DNA of 8,159 nt from an uncultured Succinatimonas sp. (GTDB lineage Bacteria; Pseudomonadota; Gammaproteobacteria; Enterobacterales; Succinivibrionaceae), in NCBI GenBank assembly GCA_937880335.1, contig CALFLJ010000029.1:1-8159 (forward strand), in the 5' to 3' direction. The notes beneath the pieces are model-generated. The model made no database searches. It was not told where the DNA came from and saw only the letters and a program-made list of their open reading frames with translations. The position numbers and the translations under genes were made by a program. Below, one piece after another: positions 1 through 6,866 of the stretch. How positions within the stretch are numbered: position 1 is the first letter of the stretch; each line of letters opens with the position of its first letter.

Positions 1-1108
1 AGGTCTTTATAATTTCAGCATCCTGCTTTGTTTTATCTGCCTGATCACGGATATTACGGATAATTACCTCAGCCTCAGATATACCGTCATTAGTAATATC
101 GCGGGTCTGTAAGGCGTTATGTGCTGCTGTTTCACAGTTTTTAGCAATATCCTGAGTTGTAGATACCATTTGATCTGACGCAGCTGACACGGTAACAGAA
201 CGAGATTCAGCATCAGCTATAGCCTCAGTTACATTATTTATCTTATCGCTTACCATGCCAAGCTTGTCATCAATGCTTTTATAGGATTTGATTACATCTC
301 TAATTGAACCGCCTAAGGTTGTCTGCATCTTCTCAATTGCATTGTAGATTAAAGCAAACTCTCCACTTTCATCCTTAACGACTTCAAAATTGAAATCGCC
401 CTCTCCCATTTTTCCTGCATAGCTGCCCATAATTGCAAAATTACGATTTATAGTTTTAGACAGAGAGGATGAAATCAAAATGCCAATTAAAATTGATAAT
501 ACAGCAATAAAGATGGATAAGAACATTGGACCTGTATCGGTATTTTCACCGGCTAAATGAATACTGGTATTTACCTGAATATCGACCAAGGCTAAATATT
601 CATTCTGACACTTTAAAATAATGGGAATTACATCGGATAGATAAACACGCATGGCCCTGTCATAATTTTCAGATTTAATTAGGGGCACAATAACGTTTTT
701 GTAAGCATCAACAGCTCGATTGGCATCTTTCTTTACAGAAAGGACCAGATTCTGGTATTTTTCAGGTGAAGGAAGCTCGCCTATTACCTTTTCATTCATA
801 ACCGAGGTAACTTTTAAAACCTCTTCAAACTTCTTAATTGAATCAATTAAGAATGCATCTTTATTTGACTTATCAGTACTTGGATTTAAAAAAGCTAAAA
901 CCATGCCTCGAGCATCGTCTAAAGCTTTCTGAGTATTCATAACTCTTGTGTATGATTTACTTAAAATTCGCTCAATATCATAAGAGGTTGCAATATCTAT
1001 TTTAGTATTAATTACAGAAATACCTGATGTAATAAGAATTAAAACATTCATTATAAGGAAGCCTAAAACTAGCTTCGTCTTAAAACTCAGATCTGATAAA
1101 AGTCCCAT
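1..1108 (-). CDS. Methyl-accepting chemotaxis protein, N-terminal 369 residues (cut by left edge)
   Basis: This is a transmembrane chemoreceptor that should pass a periplasmic signal to the CheA/CheW kinase complex. The frame is open from ATG at 1108 to the left edge. A short basic N-terminus is followed by a membrane segment at about residues 13-33, a mostly helical periplasmic sensor region at about 34-193, and a second membrane segment at about 195-213. A HAMP linker then covers about 214-266, with the typical GEGDF and DESGEF stretches near 235-251. Residues from about 270 on are rich in Ala, Ser, Thr, Glu and Gln, as expected for the start of the methylation helices. The conserved signalling hairpin lies outside the window. 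The sensor region resembles the four-helix-bundle class in size and helical look; its ligand is unknown. The start is supported by AAGGA at 1116-1120, seven bases upstream. The gene is divergent from the MATE exporter. Family assignment is firm; the sensor subtype is inference. Confidence 0.93.
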   Translation of the reverse strand, partial: MGLLSDLSFKTKLVLGFLIMNVLILITSGISVINTKIDIATSYDIERILSKSYTRVMNTQKALDDARGMVLAFLNPSTDKSNKDAFLIDSIKKFEEVLKVTSVMNEKVIGELPSPEKYQNLVLSVKKDANRAVDAYKNVIVPLIKSENYDRAMRVYLSDVIPIILKCQNEYLALVDIQVNTSIHLAGENTDTGPMFLSIFIAVLSILIGILISSSLSKTINRNFAIMGSYAGKMGEGDFNFEVVKDESGEFALIYNAIEKMQTTLGGSIRDVIKSYKSIDDKLGMVSDKINNVTEAIADAESRSVTVSAASDQMVSTTQDIAKNCETAAHNALQTRDITNDGISEAEVIIRNIRDQADKTKQDAEIIKT

Positions 1109-1221
1109 AAAAATTTCCTTGTATATGATTATGTGTACGATTTGTATTTAAATTTTTTAAATTTAATCCAATTTATAATAACGACATATAAATTAAATAT
1201 AAGACCAAAATAAAATTAAAA

Positions 1222-1237
1222 TGTGATTTACTTCAAA
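1222..1237. promoter_or_regulatory. CRP-like half-palindromic site upstream of the chemoreceptor
   Basis: TGTGA, six bases, then TCAAA, against the CRP/FNR-family pattern TGTGA-N6-TCACA: one arm is perfect and the other matches four of five bases. It lies about 115 bp upstream of the chemoreceptor start, a usual distance for an activator of that gene. In such AT-rich DNA a chance match is quite possible, and no good -35/-10 pair was found beside it. Confidence 0.3.
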
Positions 1238-1627
1238 TAAATTATAAATAAAATTGCATGAATTACAATTTCAAATTCTGAGGAAAAAATTACAATTATT
1301 TGAATTTAGCTTTTATACAGCTTATAAAAAAATACAGATAAATTTGTTAAAAAAAACACGTTCATAATCAAGTTAAAGAGAGATAGACCAAACAACTATT
1401 TTATTTTTTATAATAAACATGTTTTTTATCTCTAAAAATATTTCAGACAAGCATTTATAAGTAGTTTTAATTTACAAGATAAAAATTACAGTAAAAATCA
1501 CAGCATATTTCATAATCTTTAAATCATAACTTAAATTTTAGTTTTATTCTTTATATTTTTATTCCAAATGAAATACTTTACTAAATACAGATATTGTATT
1601 TAATTTCAAAAATACCTGAAGTTTAAA

Positions 1628-1645
1628 TACCGATAGTTATTGGTA
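1628..1645. promoter_or_regulatory. Imperfect palindrome, possible operator upstream of the MATE gene
   Basis: The half-sites TACCGATAG and TTATTGGTA are inverted copies matching at seven of nine positions. Similarity continues outward, so that fifteen-base arms (1622-1651) match at eleven positions. The central GC-containing core stands out from the surrounding A/T run. It lies about 50 bp upstream of the TATAAT box of the exporter, so it could bind a dimeric regulator. No regulator gene is adjacent. The role is inferred from symmetry and position only. Confidence 0.33.
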
Positions 1646-1697
1646 AATAAAAGACTATTTAAAATTCATTTTGCTAAATAAGACCAAATTTTTCTTA

Positions 1698-1703
1698 TAT
1701 AAT
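1698..1703 (+). promoter_or_regulatory. Probable -10 box for the MATE exporter
   Basis: A perfect TATAAT hexamer lies 84 bp upstream of the chosen MATE start. The -35 region is poor: TTGCTA at 1671-1676 matches four of six bases but lies 21 bp away, which is long. Transcription would begin near 1710 and leave a leader of about 78 bases. Because the predicted transcript starts after 1671, it also argues against the upstream TTG as translation start. Confidence 0.4.
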
Positions 1704-1776
1704 AAAGGGCTTTATTTTTTTTATTTCAAGTTATTAAACAAGATATTTGTCTTATTGTTTAAACATTTGCATAAGC

Positions 1777-1780
1777 AAGG
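1777..1780 (+). promoter_or_regulatory. Ribosome binding site that fixes the MATE start
   Basis: AAGG at 1777-1780 lies seven bases before the ATG at 1788. The upstream in-frame TTG at 1671 has no purine-rich site. This decides for a 457-residue product rather than 496. Confidence 0.7.
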
Positions 1781-1787
1781 ATGTTTT

Positions 1788-3161
1788 ATGGTGACCCGGA
1801 AATTTGTTTCGGAAATAAGATTAATGCTAAGACTTTTTTGGCCCATTATCCTAGGGCAATTAGCTGTCAACTCAATGTCTGTAGTAGATACCATAATGGC
1901 TGGTATGGCTGGGGCTTTAGAACTTTCAGGGGTTGCTATAGGTGCAAGTTTCTTCATGCCAGTTCTTTTCACCATGGTTGGTCTATCATTAGCAATTCAA
2001 CCTATAGTCTCCCACTTAGTAGGAGCTAAAAACAAGCAAGAAATACCACGTCAGATGCACCAAATCGCTCTTACATGCGTTTTTATTTCTTTCTTTATGG
2101 CAGTTTTACTAAGCCAGATGCACCTCATATATAACTTTATTCCAGCAGATCCTAAGATGATTGAGGTTGCCACAGGATATCTCTATGCCCTATCTATAGG
2201 AATTCCGGTTATGGTCTTTTACCATGTACTTAATGCTTATTGTCAGGGCTTAGGTATAACTGTTCCATGTTTGTGGTTTGGTTTTCTGCAATTATCACTT
2301 AATATTCCATTAAACTATATTTTTATTTTCGGCCTAGGACCAATTCCAGCTTTTGGCGGTATTGGATGTGGTATTGCAACCTCTCTTACAGCTTTATTTT
2401 CAACTATTACCTTTGCATTCTATATTCAGCTCTCACCGCGATTTAAAGACGTAAGACTGTTTAGACAATGGTTTAGCCTTGACCTAAGTTTTATAAAAAG
2501 CTTCCTGAAATTAGGTATTCCTTTGGCGCTAAGTTCAACTATGGAAGTAGGTTGCTTCTCATTGGCAGCTTTAATATTAAGCCCTTTTGGTCCTATCGTT
2601 GTCTCAGCCCATTCAATTACCTTAAACATCTCAGGCATGCTCTTTATGTTGCCACTGTCTGTCGCAATTGTGACTACAATAAGAACTGGTACTGCCATGG
2701 GTGCAAAAGACTGGGTAGCATCAAAACGCATCGCTCAGGCAGGATGCTCAATAAACTTCTTTTTCTACTTAGTCTCGGTGATCTTCCTTGTTAGCATGCG
2801 TGAGACCTTGGCATCTCTTTATTCAAATAATCCTGAGATCATTGCCATGGCGTCATCCTTAATGCTTATAAACTGCATCTACCTCTTTCCAGATTCAGTT
2901 CAAATGCTATGTATAGGTGTACTGCGTGGCTTTAAAGATTCAAAAACCATTTTCTTTGTAACTTTACTTGCTTACTGGGTAATTGGTCTTCCCTTAGGAT
3001 CATCCCTATCCTGGGGCCTTATTACAGACGAACCATTTAAAGCCTATGGTATCTGGATTGGCTTTACTTGTGCTTTATCTGTGGCGATGCTAGTTTACCT
3101 TACAAGACTTGTTATTTTATTTAGGACCCGGAAACTGCCTAAGGCTTTAAGAAACAGCTAA
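1788..3161 (+). CDS. MATE-family multidrug exporter, NorM type
   Basis: This is an inner-membrane cation-coupled antiporter of the multidrug and toxin extrusion family, expected to export cationic drugs or metabolites. It has 457 residues and about twelve hydrophobic segments in two halves, the usual size for NorM proteins. The first segment carries VDTIMAG around residues 33-39. Three acidic residues, D34, E253 and D369, fall at places equivalent by my reading to D36, E255 and D371 of Vibrio cholerae NorM, which are linked to cation coupling. GVLRGFKD near 377-384 is also typical. I start it at ATG 1788: a ribosome site precedes it and the family N-terminus begins with the short basic stretch MVTRKF. 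The extra 39 residues from TTG 1671 are low-complexity Phe/Leu/Lys sequence encoded by spacer-like DNA. The gene stands alone on the plus strand and ends in a strong terminator. Substrate unknown. Confidence 0.93.
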   Translation: MVTRKFVSEIRLMLRLFWPIILGQLAVNSMSVVDTIMAGMAGALELSGVAIGASFFMPVLFTMVGLSLAIQPIVSHLVGAKNKQEIPRQMHQIALTCVFISFFMAVLLSQMHLIYNFIPADPKMIEVATGYLYALSIGIPVMVFYHVLNAYCQGLGITVPCLWFGFLQLSLNIPLNYIFIFGLGPIPAFGGIGCGIATSLTALFSTITFAFYIQLSPRFKDVRLFRQWFSLDLSFIKSFLKLGIPLALSSTMEVGCFSLAALILSPFGPIVVSAHSITLNISGMLFMLPLSVAIVTTIRTGTAMGAKDWVASKRIAQAGCSINFFFYLVSVIFLVSMRETLASLYSNNPEIIAMASSLMLINCIYLFPDSVQMLCIGVLRGFKDSKTIFFVTLLAYWVIGLPLGSSLSWGLITDEPFKAYGIWIGFTCALSVAMLVYLTRLVILFRTRKLPKALRNS

Positions 3162-3162
3162 C

Positions 3163-3199
3163 AAAAAGGAGCTTTGGAAGATCCAAAGCTCTTTTTTTT
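3163..3199. terminator. Bidirectional rho-independent terminator
   Basis: A perfect ten-base-pair stem (GAGCTTTGGA at 3169-3178 with TCCAAAGCTC at 3182-3191) has a three-base loop and is followed by eight T residues (3192-3199). On the minus strand the same stem is followed by a T run from the A tract at 3163-3167. It lies between the convergent stop codons at 3161 and 3202 and so can end both transcripts. Confidence 0.92.
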
Positions 3200-3201
3200 A
3201 C

Positions 3202-4797
3202 TCAAATTTTAAAAATTATTTTTACAAGATGAACAACAAAGCTTATAAGACCTGAGAATAATATCAAACGTAATGAGTTTAAAGCCTCAGGTCTAAGATC
3301 AGGTATATTCTTTCCCTGTCCTTTAAGATCCATTTTAGAAATAATATTATAAAGCAAGAAATTCTTCGTAAATTTTAAAGAAACTATGGCAGAAATTGCA
3401 CAAAGCATGGCAACTAATACCAAAATTGACATGAAACCATCAAAAATTATAGACCAGATAAAAGCAAAAATAATCGAGATTATAATGGCTATTCTCCATT
3501 TAGAACTGGAGTCTGGGTTTATATCATTTAGCGTAGGCAAAATCTTAATTAAGCTTCCTGACAGGAAATTAGCAAAAGCAGGCGAGATAAATCCATCTGC
3601 ATTATCAACTAGATTTTCAGCTACATTTGAAAGAATATCTGCTTTATATTGTGAGCGAGTTAAGATAATGTTAGCGTCAGTGCCTGAATACTGATTAGAT
3701 AAAAGATCACGTGCTAATACACCATTTTTATTACTCAAGGACATGCCTACAGAGGGAGAAATGGGACCTACCATTTGTAGCGTCCTTAGCAATAGCGGAC
3801 AGTTGCTAAGATCTTCTAAGGTATTTATTCTGCTCTCTGCATCTTCAGTTCCGTTGACTAAGCGCTCAAGTCTATATGCAGTCTCTCTTAAGAAAAAGTC
3901 CACAACATGTGGTTTTGCAACTATAGTACCTTCAGATCCTACCATGATAAATAAAAATGAGGTATGAACATCAAGCATGACTGCCCGGCAAATATTACAC
4001 TTGACCTCACCTTTATATGTTTCAAGATATGTATTATCCGATGTTCGACTTGTAGAGGTTAACTCCATTTTTGCATTGGAGAATAAAACCATTAAATCAG
4101 ACGAACTAAACTCAATTTCTGACTTTTGATTTTCGGATAGAATAAGCTCCGCACTAGCCTGACGCTTAGCTGATACATTCAAGGCAATATCACGCTCCAC
4201 ACGATGCCTTCCTGTTCCTAAACATTCAGAACAGTTATTAGAACCACTGCCCTGGCACGCTGAACATGAAACATAACCTGAGCCGTGACATAACAGACAT
4301 GTAGCATCGCGACTCTTTCTACATTGAGGGCATGGGACCTTTCCTGTACCTAAACAACTGTCACAACGCATATTACCTTTGCCGTTACATTTTTTACAGG
4401 CAACCATGCCTGCAGCCTCAGTATGTCTTATAGCTTTAGATTTGATAGCATTACGGAGCATATCTATAAATGATGATTTATGCTGCTCCTTTAGATACTC
4501 ATCAGCATAATCGTTGTTAGTTCTGTAATCCTTAACCACACGTGAGGTTAAAGAGGCTAGATTATCATCAGTTAAAATATTGTCTAAATTTTTTTCAGAA
4601 TCTGGAACCTTATCGATAATCTCAGGTTCAAAAGTCCATAAAACGCGAGAAGACAGCGTAGCTGTTACCGTACGCATCTTGGTAATTTCATAAGAGTTAG
4701 ATGGCACAGAACAGCGCGAAAAAATACGCTTAATCGTCTTTGTGAGCATCTGCTCCTGTACCTTCAGATCTAAAACTTTGTCTGCTTTTTTATCCAT
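3202..4797 (-). CDS. J-domain-less protein with DnaJ-type cysteine-rich zinc domain and C-terminal membrane segments
   Basis: I do not recognise this 531-residue protein as a named family. Residues 1-130 are soluble and polar, without a J domain or HPD motif. Residues 134-196 form a cysteine-rich block: CxxCxGxG units begin at C134, C145, C167, C178 and C189, and a sixth pair, CPQC at 156-159, lacks the glycines. DnaJ itself has four such units holding two zinc ions, so about three zinc ions could fit here. A further pair, CNIC at 267-270, lies in a mixed region (200-425) of unknown fold. Hydrophobic segments follow at about 435-453, 457-473 and 510-529. There is no signal peptide, so the zinc domain is probably cytoplasmic and membrane-tethered. 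Start at ATG 4797; the ribosome site before it is weak. It is convergent with the exporter and ends at the shared terminator. Zinc binding is inferred from the motifs; a role in protein folding is not shown. Confidence 0.8.
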   Translation of the reverse strand: MDKKADKVLDLKVQEQMLTKTIKRIFSRCSVPSNSYEITKMRTVTATLSSRVLWTFEPEIIDKVPDSEKNLDNILTDDNLASLTSRVVKDYRTNNDYADEYLKEQHKSSFIDMLRNAIKSKAIRHTEAAGMVACKKCNGKGNMRCDSCLGTGKVPCPQCRKSRDATCLLCHGSGYVSCSACQGSGSNNCSECLGTGRHRVERDIALNVSAKRQASAELILSENQKSEIEFSSSDLMVLFSNAKMELTSTSRTSDNTYLETYKGEVKCNICRAVMLDVHTSFLFIMVGSEGTIVAKPHVVDFFLRETAYRLERLVNGTEDAESRINTLEDLSNCPLLLRTLQMVGPISPSVGMSLSNKNGVLARDLLSNQYSGTDANIILTRSQYKADILSNVAENLVDNADGFISPAFANFLSGSLIKILPTLNDINPDSSSKWRIAIIISIIFAFIWSIIFDGFMSILVLVAMLCAISAIVSLKFTKNFLLYNIISKMDLKGQGKNIPDLRPEALNSLRLILFSGLISFVVHLVKIIFKI

Positions 4798-5148
4798 GTT
4801 GCTTTAAAACGTTATTTATTTGACATCTTATGTCTTTGCAATTTATATGCCTTTATCTGATACGACTTAAGTGTTAATACATACTTTATTTAGGTCTATT
4901 TTTTTCTTGTAGTAATTTAAATCTTTTATCTTTGAGGCTCTTGTAAATTAAAAATGCTATTTTAAATGCAGATATTGTTTTTGCAAAAGATCAAACAAAT
5001 AATAAACGCCTAAGATAGAACTTTATTTTTAATAACATAAAATATCCTTTTAGGTTACTGCATAAAGGATAAATATTTAAAATAATTTTTTGTGTATTTT
5101 AGGCACTAAATGTTTTAATCACATCTTAAAAATTAAGCTGACAATTTA
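4798..5148. other. Intergenic region upstream of the zinc-domain gene
   Basis: About 350 bp of A/T-rich DNA separates the end of the DUF805 gene from the start of the zinc-domain gene, both on the minus strand. It contains no credible gene. It probably carries the promoter of the zinc-domain gene. A weak pair on the minus strand (TTGCAA, then TAAATA after 17 bases, about 4812-4840) and the small inverted repeat GACAT/ATGTC at 4822-4834 are candidates only. No clear terminator for the hrpA-DUF805 run was found; the best hairpin is annotated separately. Confidence 0.6.
5043..5071. repeat. Inverted repeat, possible weak terminator or binding site
   Basis: TATCCTTT (5043-5050) and AAAGGATA (5064-5071) form an eight-base inverted repeat around thirteen bases. 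It lies about 80 bp beyond the DUF805 stop. Neither side has a T run directly after the stem, so termination is doubtful; a protein-binding site is as likely. Confidence 0.3.
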
Positions 5149-5595
5149 TCAGTTCAAAGGAGCTTGTCCATAGCGATTTTTTGTTTCAAGACCTTTTAAT
5201 GAACATATAACAGCAACAACCACAAAGTAGATAAAGGATAAAACAGCAGTTGCATAGAAGCAATACAGCCAATAAACCTCAGGATCTATCCTGTATTGCA
5301 GTAAAAAACCCAAACTTATAATAACGAAAGACAAAAAGTTCCATAAGGGCTTACCTGACACATCCCTATCATGCAAACGTCTTGTAATAGCCCCAAACAA
5401 GGGAAGAAATTCAAAAGAAAAGAAAATAATAAAAATATAATCTGGTACTGATAATAAATAAATCAGGCTGTAAACAGCTAAATTTAGGGGAAGAAGCACT
5501 GCAATCAAAGATCCAAAATAACGTCTGCTCATTCTTCCTTTAAAACTGCAATAATGAGATGTAAAAGACTCTTTGACTATTGACGTTAAGATCAT
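5149..5595 (-). CDS. DUF805 family small membrane protein
   Basis: A 148-residue inner-membrane protein of the DUF805 family, whose function is not established. Family marks are visible in order: FKGRMSRRYF at 18-27, the basic RRLHDRDVSG at 72-81 between membrane segments, and NRYG near the C-terminus at 140-143. Hydrophobic segments lie at about 29-49, 51-67, 86-100 and 106-132. I start it at ATG 5595, where GGAGG stands five bases upstream. A longer reading from 5649 would add 18 residues, overlap the preceding gene by 35 bp, lack a comparable ribosome site and precede the family's usual N-terminus. The chosen start lies 19 bp after the stop of the BspA-like gene, so the two are very likely co-transcribed. 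As last gene of the run it may act with that membrane-anchored protein, but this is guesswork from position. Confidence 0.87.
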   Translation of the reverse strand: MILTSIVKESFTSHYCSFKGRMSRRYFGSLIAVLLPLNLAVYSLIYLLSVPDYIFIIFFSFEFLPLFGAITRRLHDRDVSGKPLWNFLSFVIISLGFLLQYRIDPEVYWLYCFYATAVLSFIYFVVVAVICSLKGLETKNRYGQAPLN

Positions 5596-5600
5596 CTTCC

Positions 5601-5605
5601 CCTCC
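5601..5605 (-). promoter_or_regulatory. Ribosome binding site that fixes the DUF805 start
   Basis: On the minus strand GGAGG, continued as GGAGGGGAA, lies five bases before ATG 5595 and inside the 19-bp gap after the upstream stop. It is the strongest ribosome site in this gene cluster and decides against the longer reading from 5649. Confidence 0.8.
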
Positions 5606-5614
5606 AATAAAAGC

Positions 5615-6838
5615 CTATACCTGCCCGCCATTAAAAAGCGAGAATGCAATAACTAAGGCTACGAAAGCTGCCGCAATACCCAATTTCTTAATATTAGAGG
5701 CTCGCTCGTGCTTTTTAGCATTAGGACCAATATAACGTTCAAAATACTGTCGTTTAAAATCAGATGAAGGAGATCTTGGCTTTTTATCTGAGGTGAGATC
5801 ACAATCTAAGAACATATTTTCATCATTTGTAAGTTTATCCGTTGCCCACATGCTGATATCGTGGGAGAACTTCTTACATTTGAAGAACATGTAACTCATA
5901 TCCTTAACGGCATTTGTTTTCCATGAACTTAAGTCCTGATCGAAGATATCACAACGATAGAACATGCCCTTCATGGACTCAACCTTACTTACAGCCATCC
6001 AGGATAAATCCTGATTAAACTTACGGCAGGAGGCAAACATTACCTCGGTATTAGTTACATTTGAGGTATTCCAGGATGAGATATCGTGGTTAAAATTAAC
6101 GCAACCTGCAAACACACCTAACATCTTAGTAACCTTAGATGTATCCCATTTTTCAATACCGGAGAAATCCTTGCGAGGATTTTCCTGAACTCTGGCATTG
6201 TCGTAAATGGAGAATGCATAGGTAAGATCAGTTATGTTTGAAATATCTATAGCTCCTAAGTATACGTGAGCACTATTGATAAAAATTCGTAAGGCTAAAG
6301 TATCCTTAGGAATAAAGCGAAACTCTACTGCTAAATTATCCTCGTTTGTAACGTTTTTATTACCGTTATCATCCTCATTTACTAAGTCTTTAGATACAGA
6401 TTGATTTAAAGTCCCGTTATCGATAAGTTTTTTAATCTCAGAGGCTATAAGCTTATAGTCAATACAGCGAGCTGCTAAAACCTTTAAAACCTCAAGATCT
6501 TCTTTTGCAAAAATATCAAACTTTTTATCAATCTGAAAATTGGTGTTTTCACTTTTAACTGTGAACACACCATTTTCCTCAGGAATGATTTTGACGGTCT
6601 CAACACCGAAGATCATATTCTCATTAGCAGGAGAAAAGATTCCTTCCATGCGTTTTAAGAGTGAAGAACTTGCACCTTTATAATCATGCTTTCCAGTGAT
6701 AGTCCACTTAAACTCAATAAGCCCCTCATCGTCCTTTTTGATTGTAAAATTACCATCCTGCTGAGGATTTACGAAAAAAGCTTCCTGTAGGATTTTAAAA
6801 AGTTCGATTTTCTGTTTAGGTTTAAATTTAATTGCCAC
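5615..6838 (-). CDS. Tail-anchored BspA-like (DUF285) repeat protein
   Basis: A 407-residue protein with three parts. Residues 1-165 are a soluble region I do not recognise, with alternating strands at about 30-105 and helices at 5-22 and 111-141. Residues about 195-346 carry DUF285/BspA-type repeats of 25 residues: W-D/N/K-T-S-x-V-T-x-M-x-x-x-F-x-x-C, then F-x-x-D-I/L-S. Residues 386-402 form a single hydrophobic segment close to the C-terminus, preceded by a basic stretch (375-385). BspA-like proteins are usually exported surface proteins, but no signal peptide or lipobox is present. The simplest reading is a tail anchor with the repeats in the cytoplasm. The start is GTG 6838, with AAGG nine bases upstream; the frame is closed by a stop just before it, and the next in-frame Met is residue 64. 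It follows the UPF0303 gene by 28 bp and precedes DUF805 by 19 bp. Repeat family is firm; function and topology are inferred. Confidence 0.85.
   Translation of the reverse strand: MAIKFKPKQKIELFKILQEAFFVNPQQDGNFTIKKDDEGLIEFKWTITGKHDYKGASSSLLKRMEGIFSPANENMIFGVETVKIIPEENGVFTVKSENTNFQIDKKFDIFAKEDLEVLKVLAARCIDYKLIASEIKKLIDNGTLNQSVSKDLVNEDDNGNKNVTNEDNLAVEFRFIPKDTLALRIFINSAHVYLGAIDISNITDLTYAFSIYDNARVQENPRKDFSGIEKWDTSKVTKMLGVFAGCVNFNHDISSWNTSNVTNTEVMFASCRKFNQDLSWMAVSKVESMKGMFYRCDIFDQDLSSWKTNAVKDMSYMFFKCKKFSHDISMWATDKLTNDENMFLDCDLTSDKKPRSPSSDFKRQYFERYIGPNAKKHERASNIKKLGIAAAFVALVIAFSLFNGGQV
5801..6148 (-). repeat. Tandem 75-bp (25-residue) BspA-like coding repeats
   Basis: Five successive units inside the BspA-like gene begin near residues 231, 256, 281, 306 and 331. 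Each has Trp (or a shifted Trp at 280 in the third unit), a Val/Leu-centred turn, and Phe-x-x-Cys near its end. The DNA units have diverged, so this is an old protein repeat and not a recent duplication. A degenerate leading unit (DISNITDLTYAF, residues 198-209) precedes them. Confidence 0.85.
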
Positions 6839-6866
6839 GATATTTAGCCTTAATCAAAAAAATTTT

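Larger units (their letters stand above)
1109..1787. other. Long AT-rich divergent intergenic region
   Basis: About 680 bp between the divergent chemoreceptor and MATE starts holds no convincing gene on either strand. It is markedly richer in A and T than the flanking genes and full of stop codons. Visible elements are the receptor ribosome site (1116-1120), a CRP-like site, a weak A/T hairpin at 1311-1329 (seven-base arms, five-base loop), the repeated decamer AATTACAATT at 1261 and 1288, an interrupted palindrome at 1628-1645 and the exporter -10 box at 1698-1703. No tRNA, riboswitch or coding signature was recognised. The middle part (about 1330-1600) shows nothing I can name. Confidence 0.7.

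Noticed and set aside
720..932. Open frame on the plus strand within the chemoreceptor region
   Set aside because: It is antisense to a continuous, recognisable chemoreceptor frame and has no ribosome site or family resemblance.
1311..1329. A/T hairpin as a terminator
   Set aside because: The stem is only A-T pairs and lies between two divergent starts, where no transcript needs to end.
1629..1636. CCGATA resembling a flagellar sigma-28 -10 element
   Set aside because: It is on the plus strand facing the exporter and not the chemoreceptor, and no matching -35 TAAA lies at the right distance.
1721..2794. Several short open frames on both strands overlapping the MATE gene
   Set aside because: They are shadows of the MATE frame, which shows the expected membrane segments and conserved acidic residues.
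3386..3967. Plus-strand open frames across the zinc-domain gene
   Set aside because: Antisense to the long frame with regular CxxCxGxG units; no independent coding evidence.
3202..4797. Calling the zinc-domain gene dnaJ
   Set aside because: There is no J domain or HPD motif and the protein has C-terminal membrane segments; only the cysteine-rich module is shared.
5133..5158. CTGA/TCAG hairpin followed by T residues just after the DUF805 stop
   Set aside because: A four-base-pair stem is too weak to support a terminator call.
5596..5649. Longer DUF805 reading starting at 5649
   Set aside because: It overlaps the upstream gene and lacks a good ribosome site, whereas GGAGG stands just before ATG 5595.
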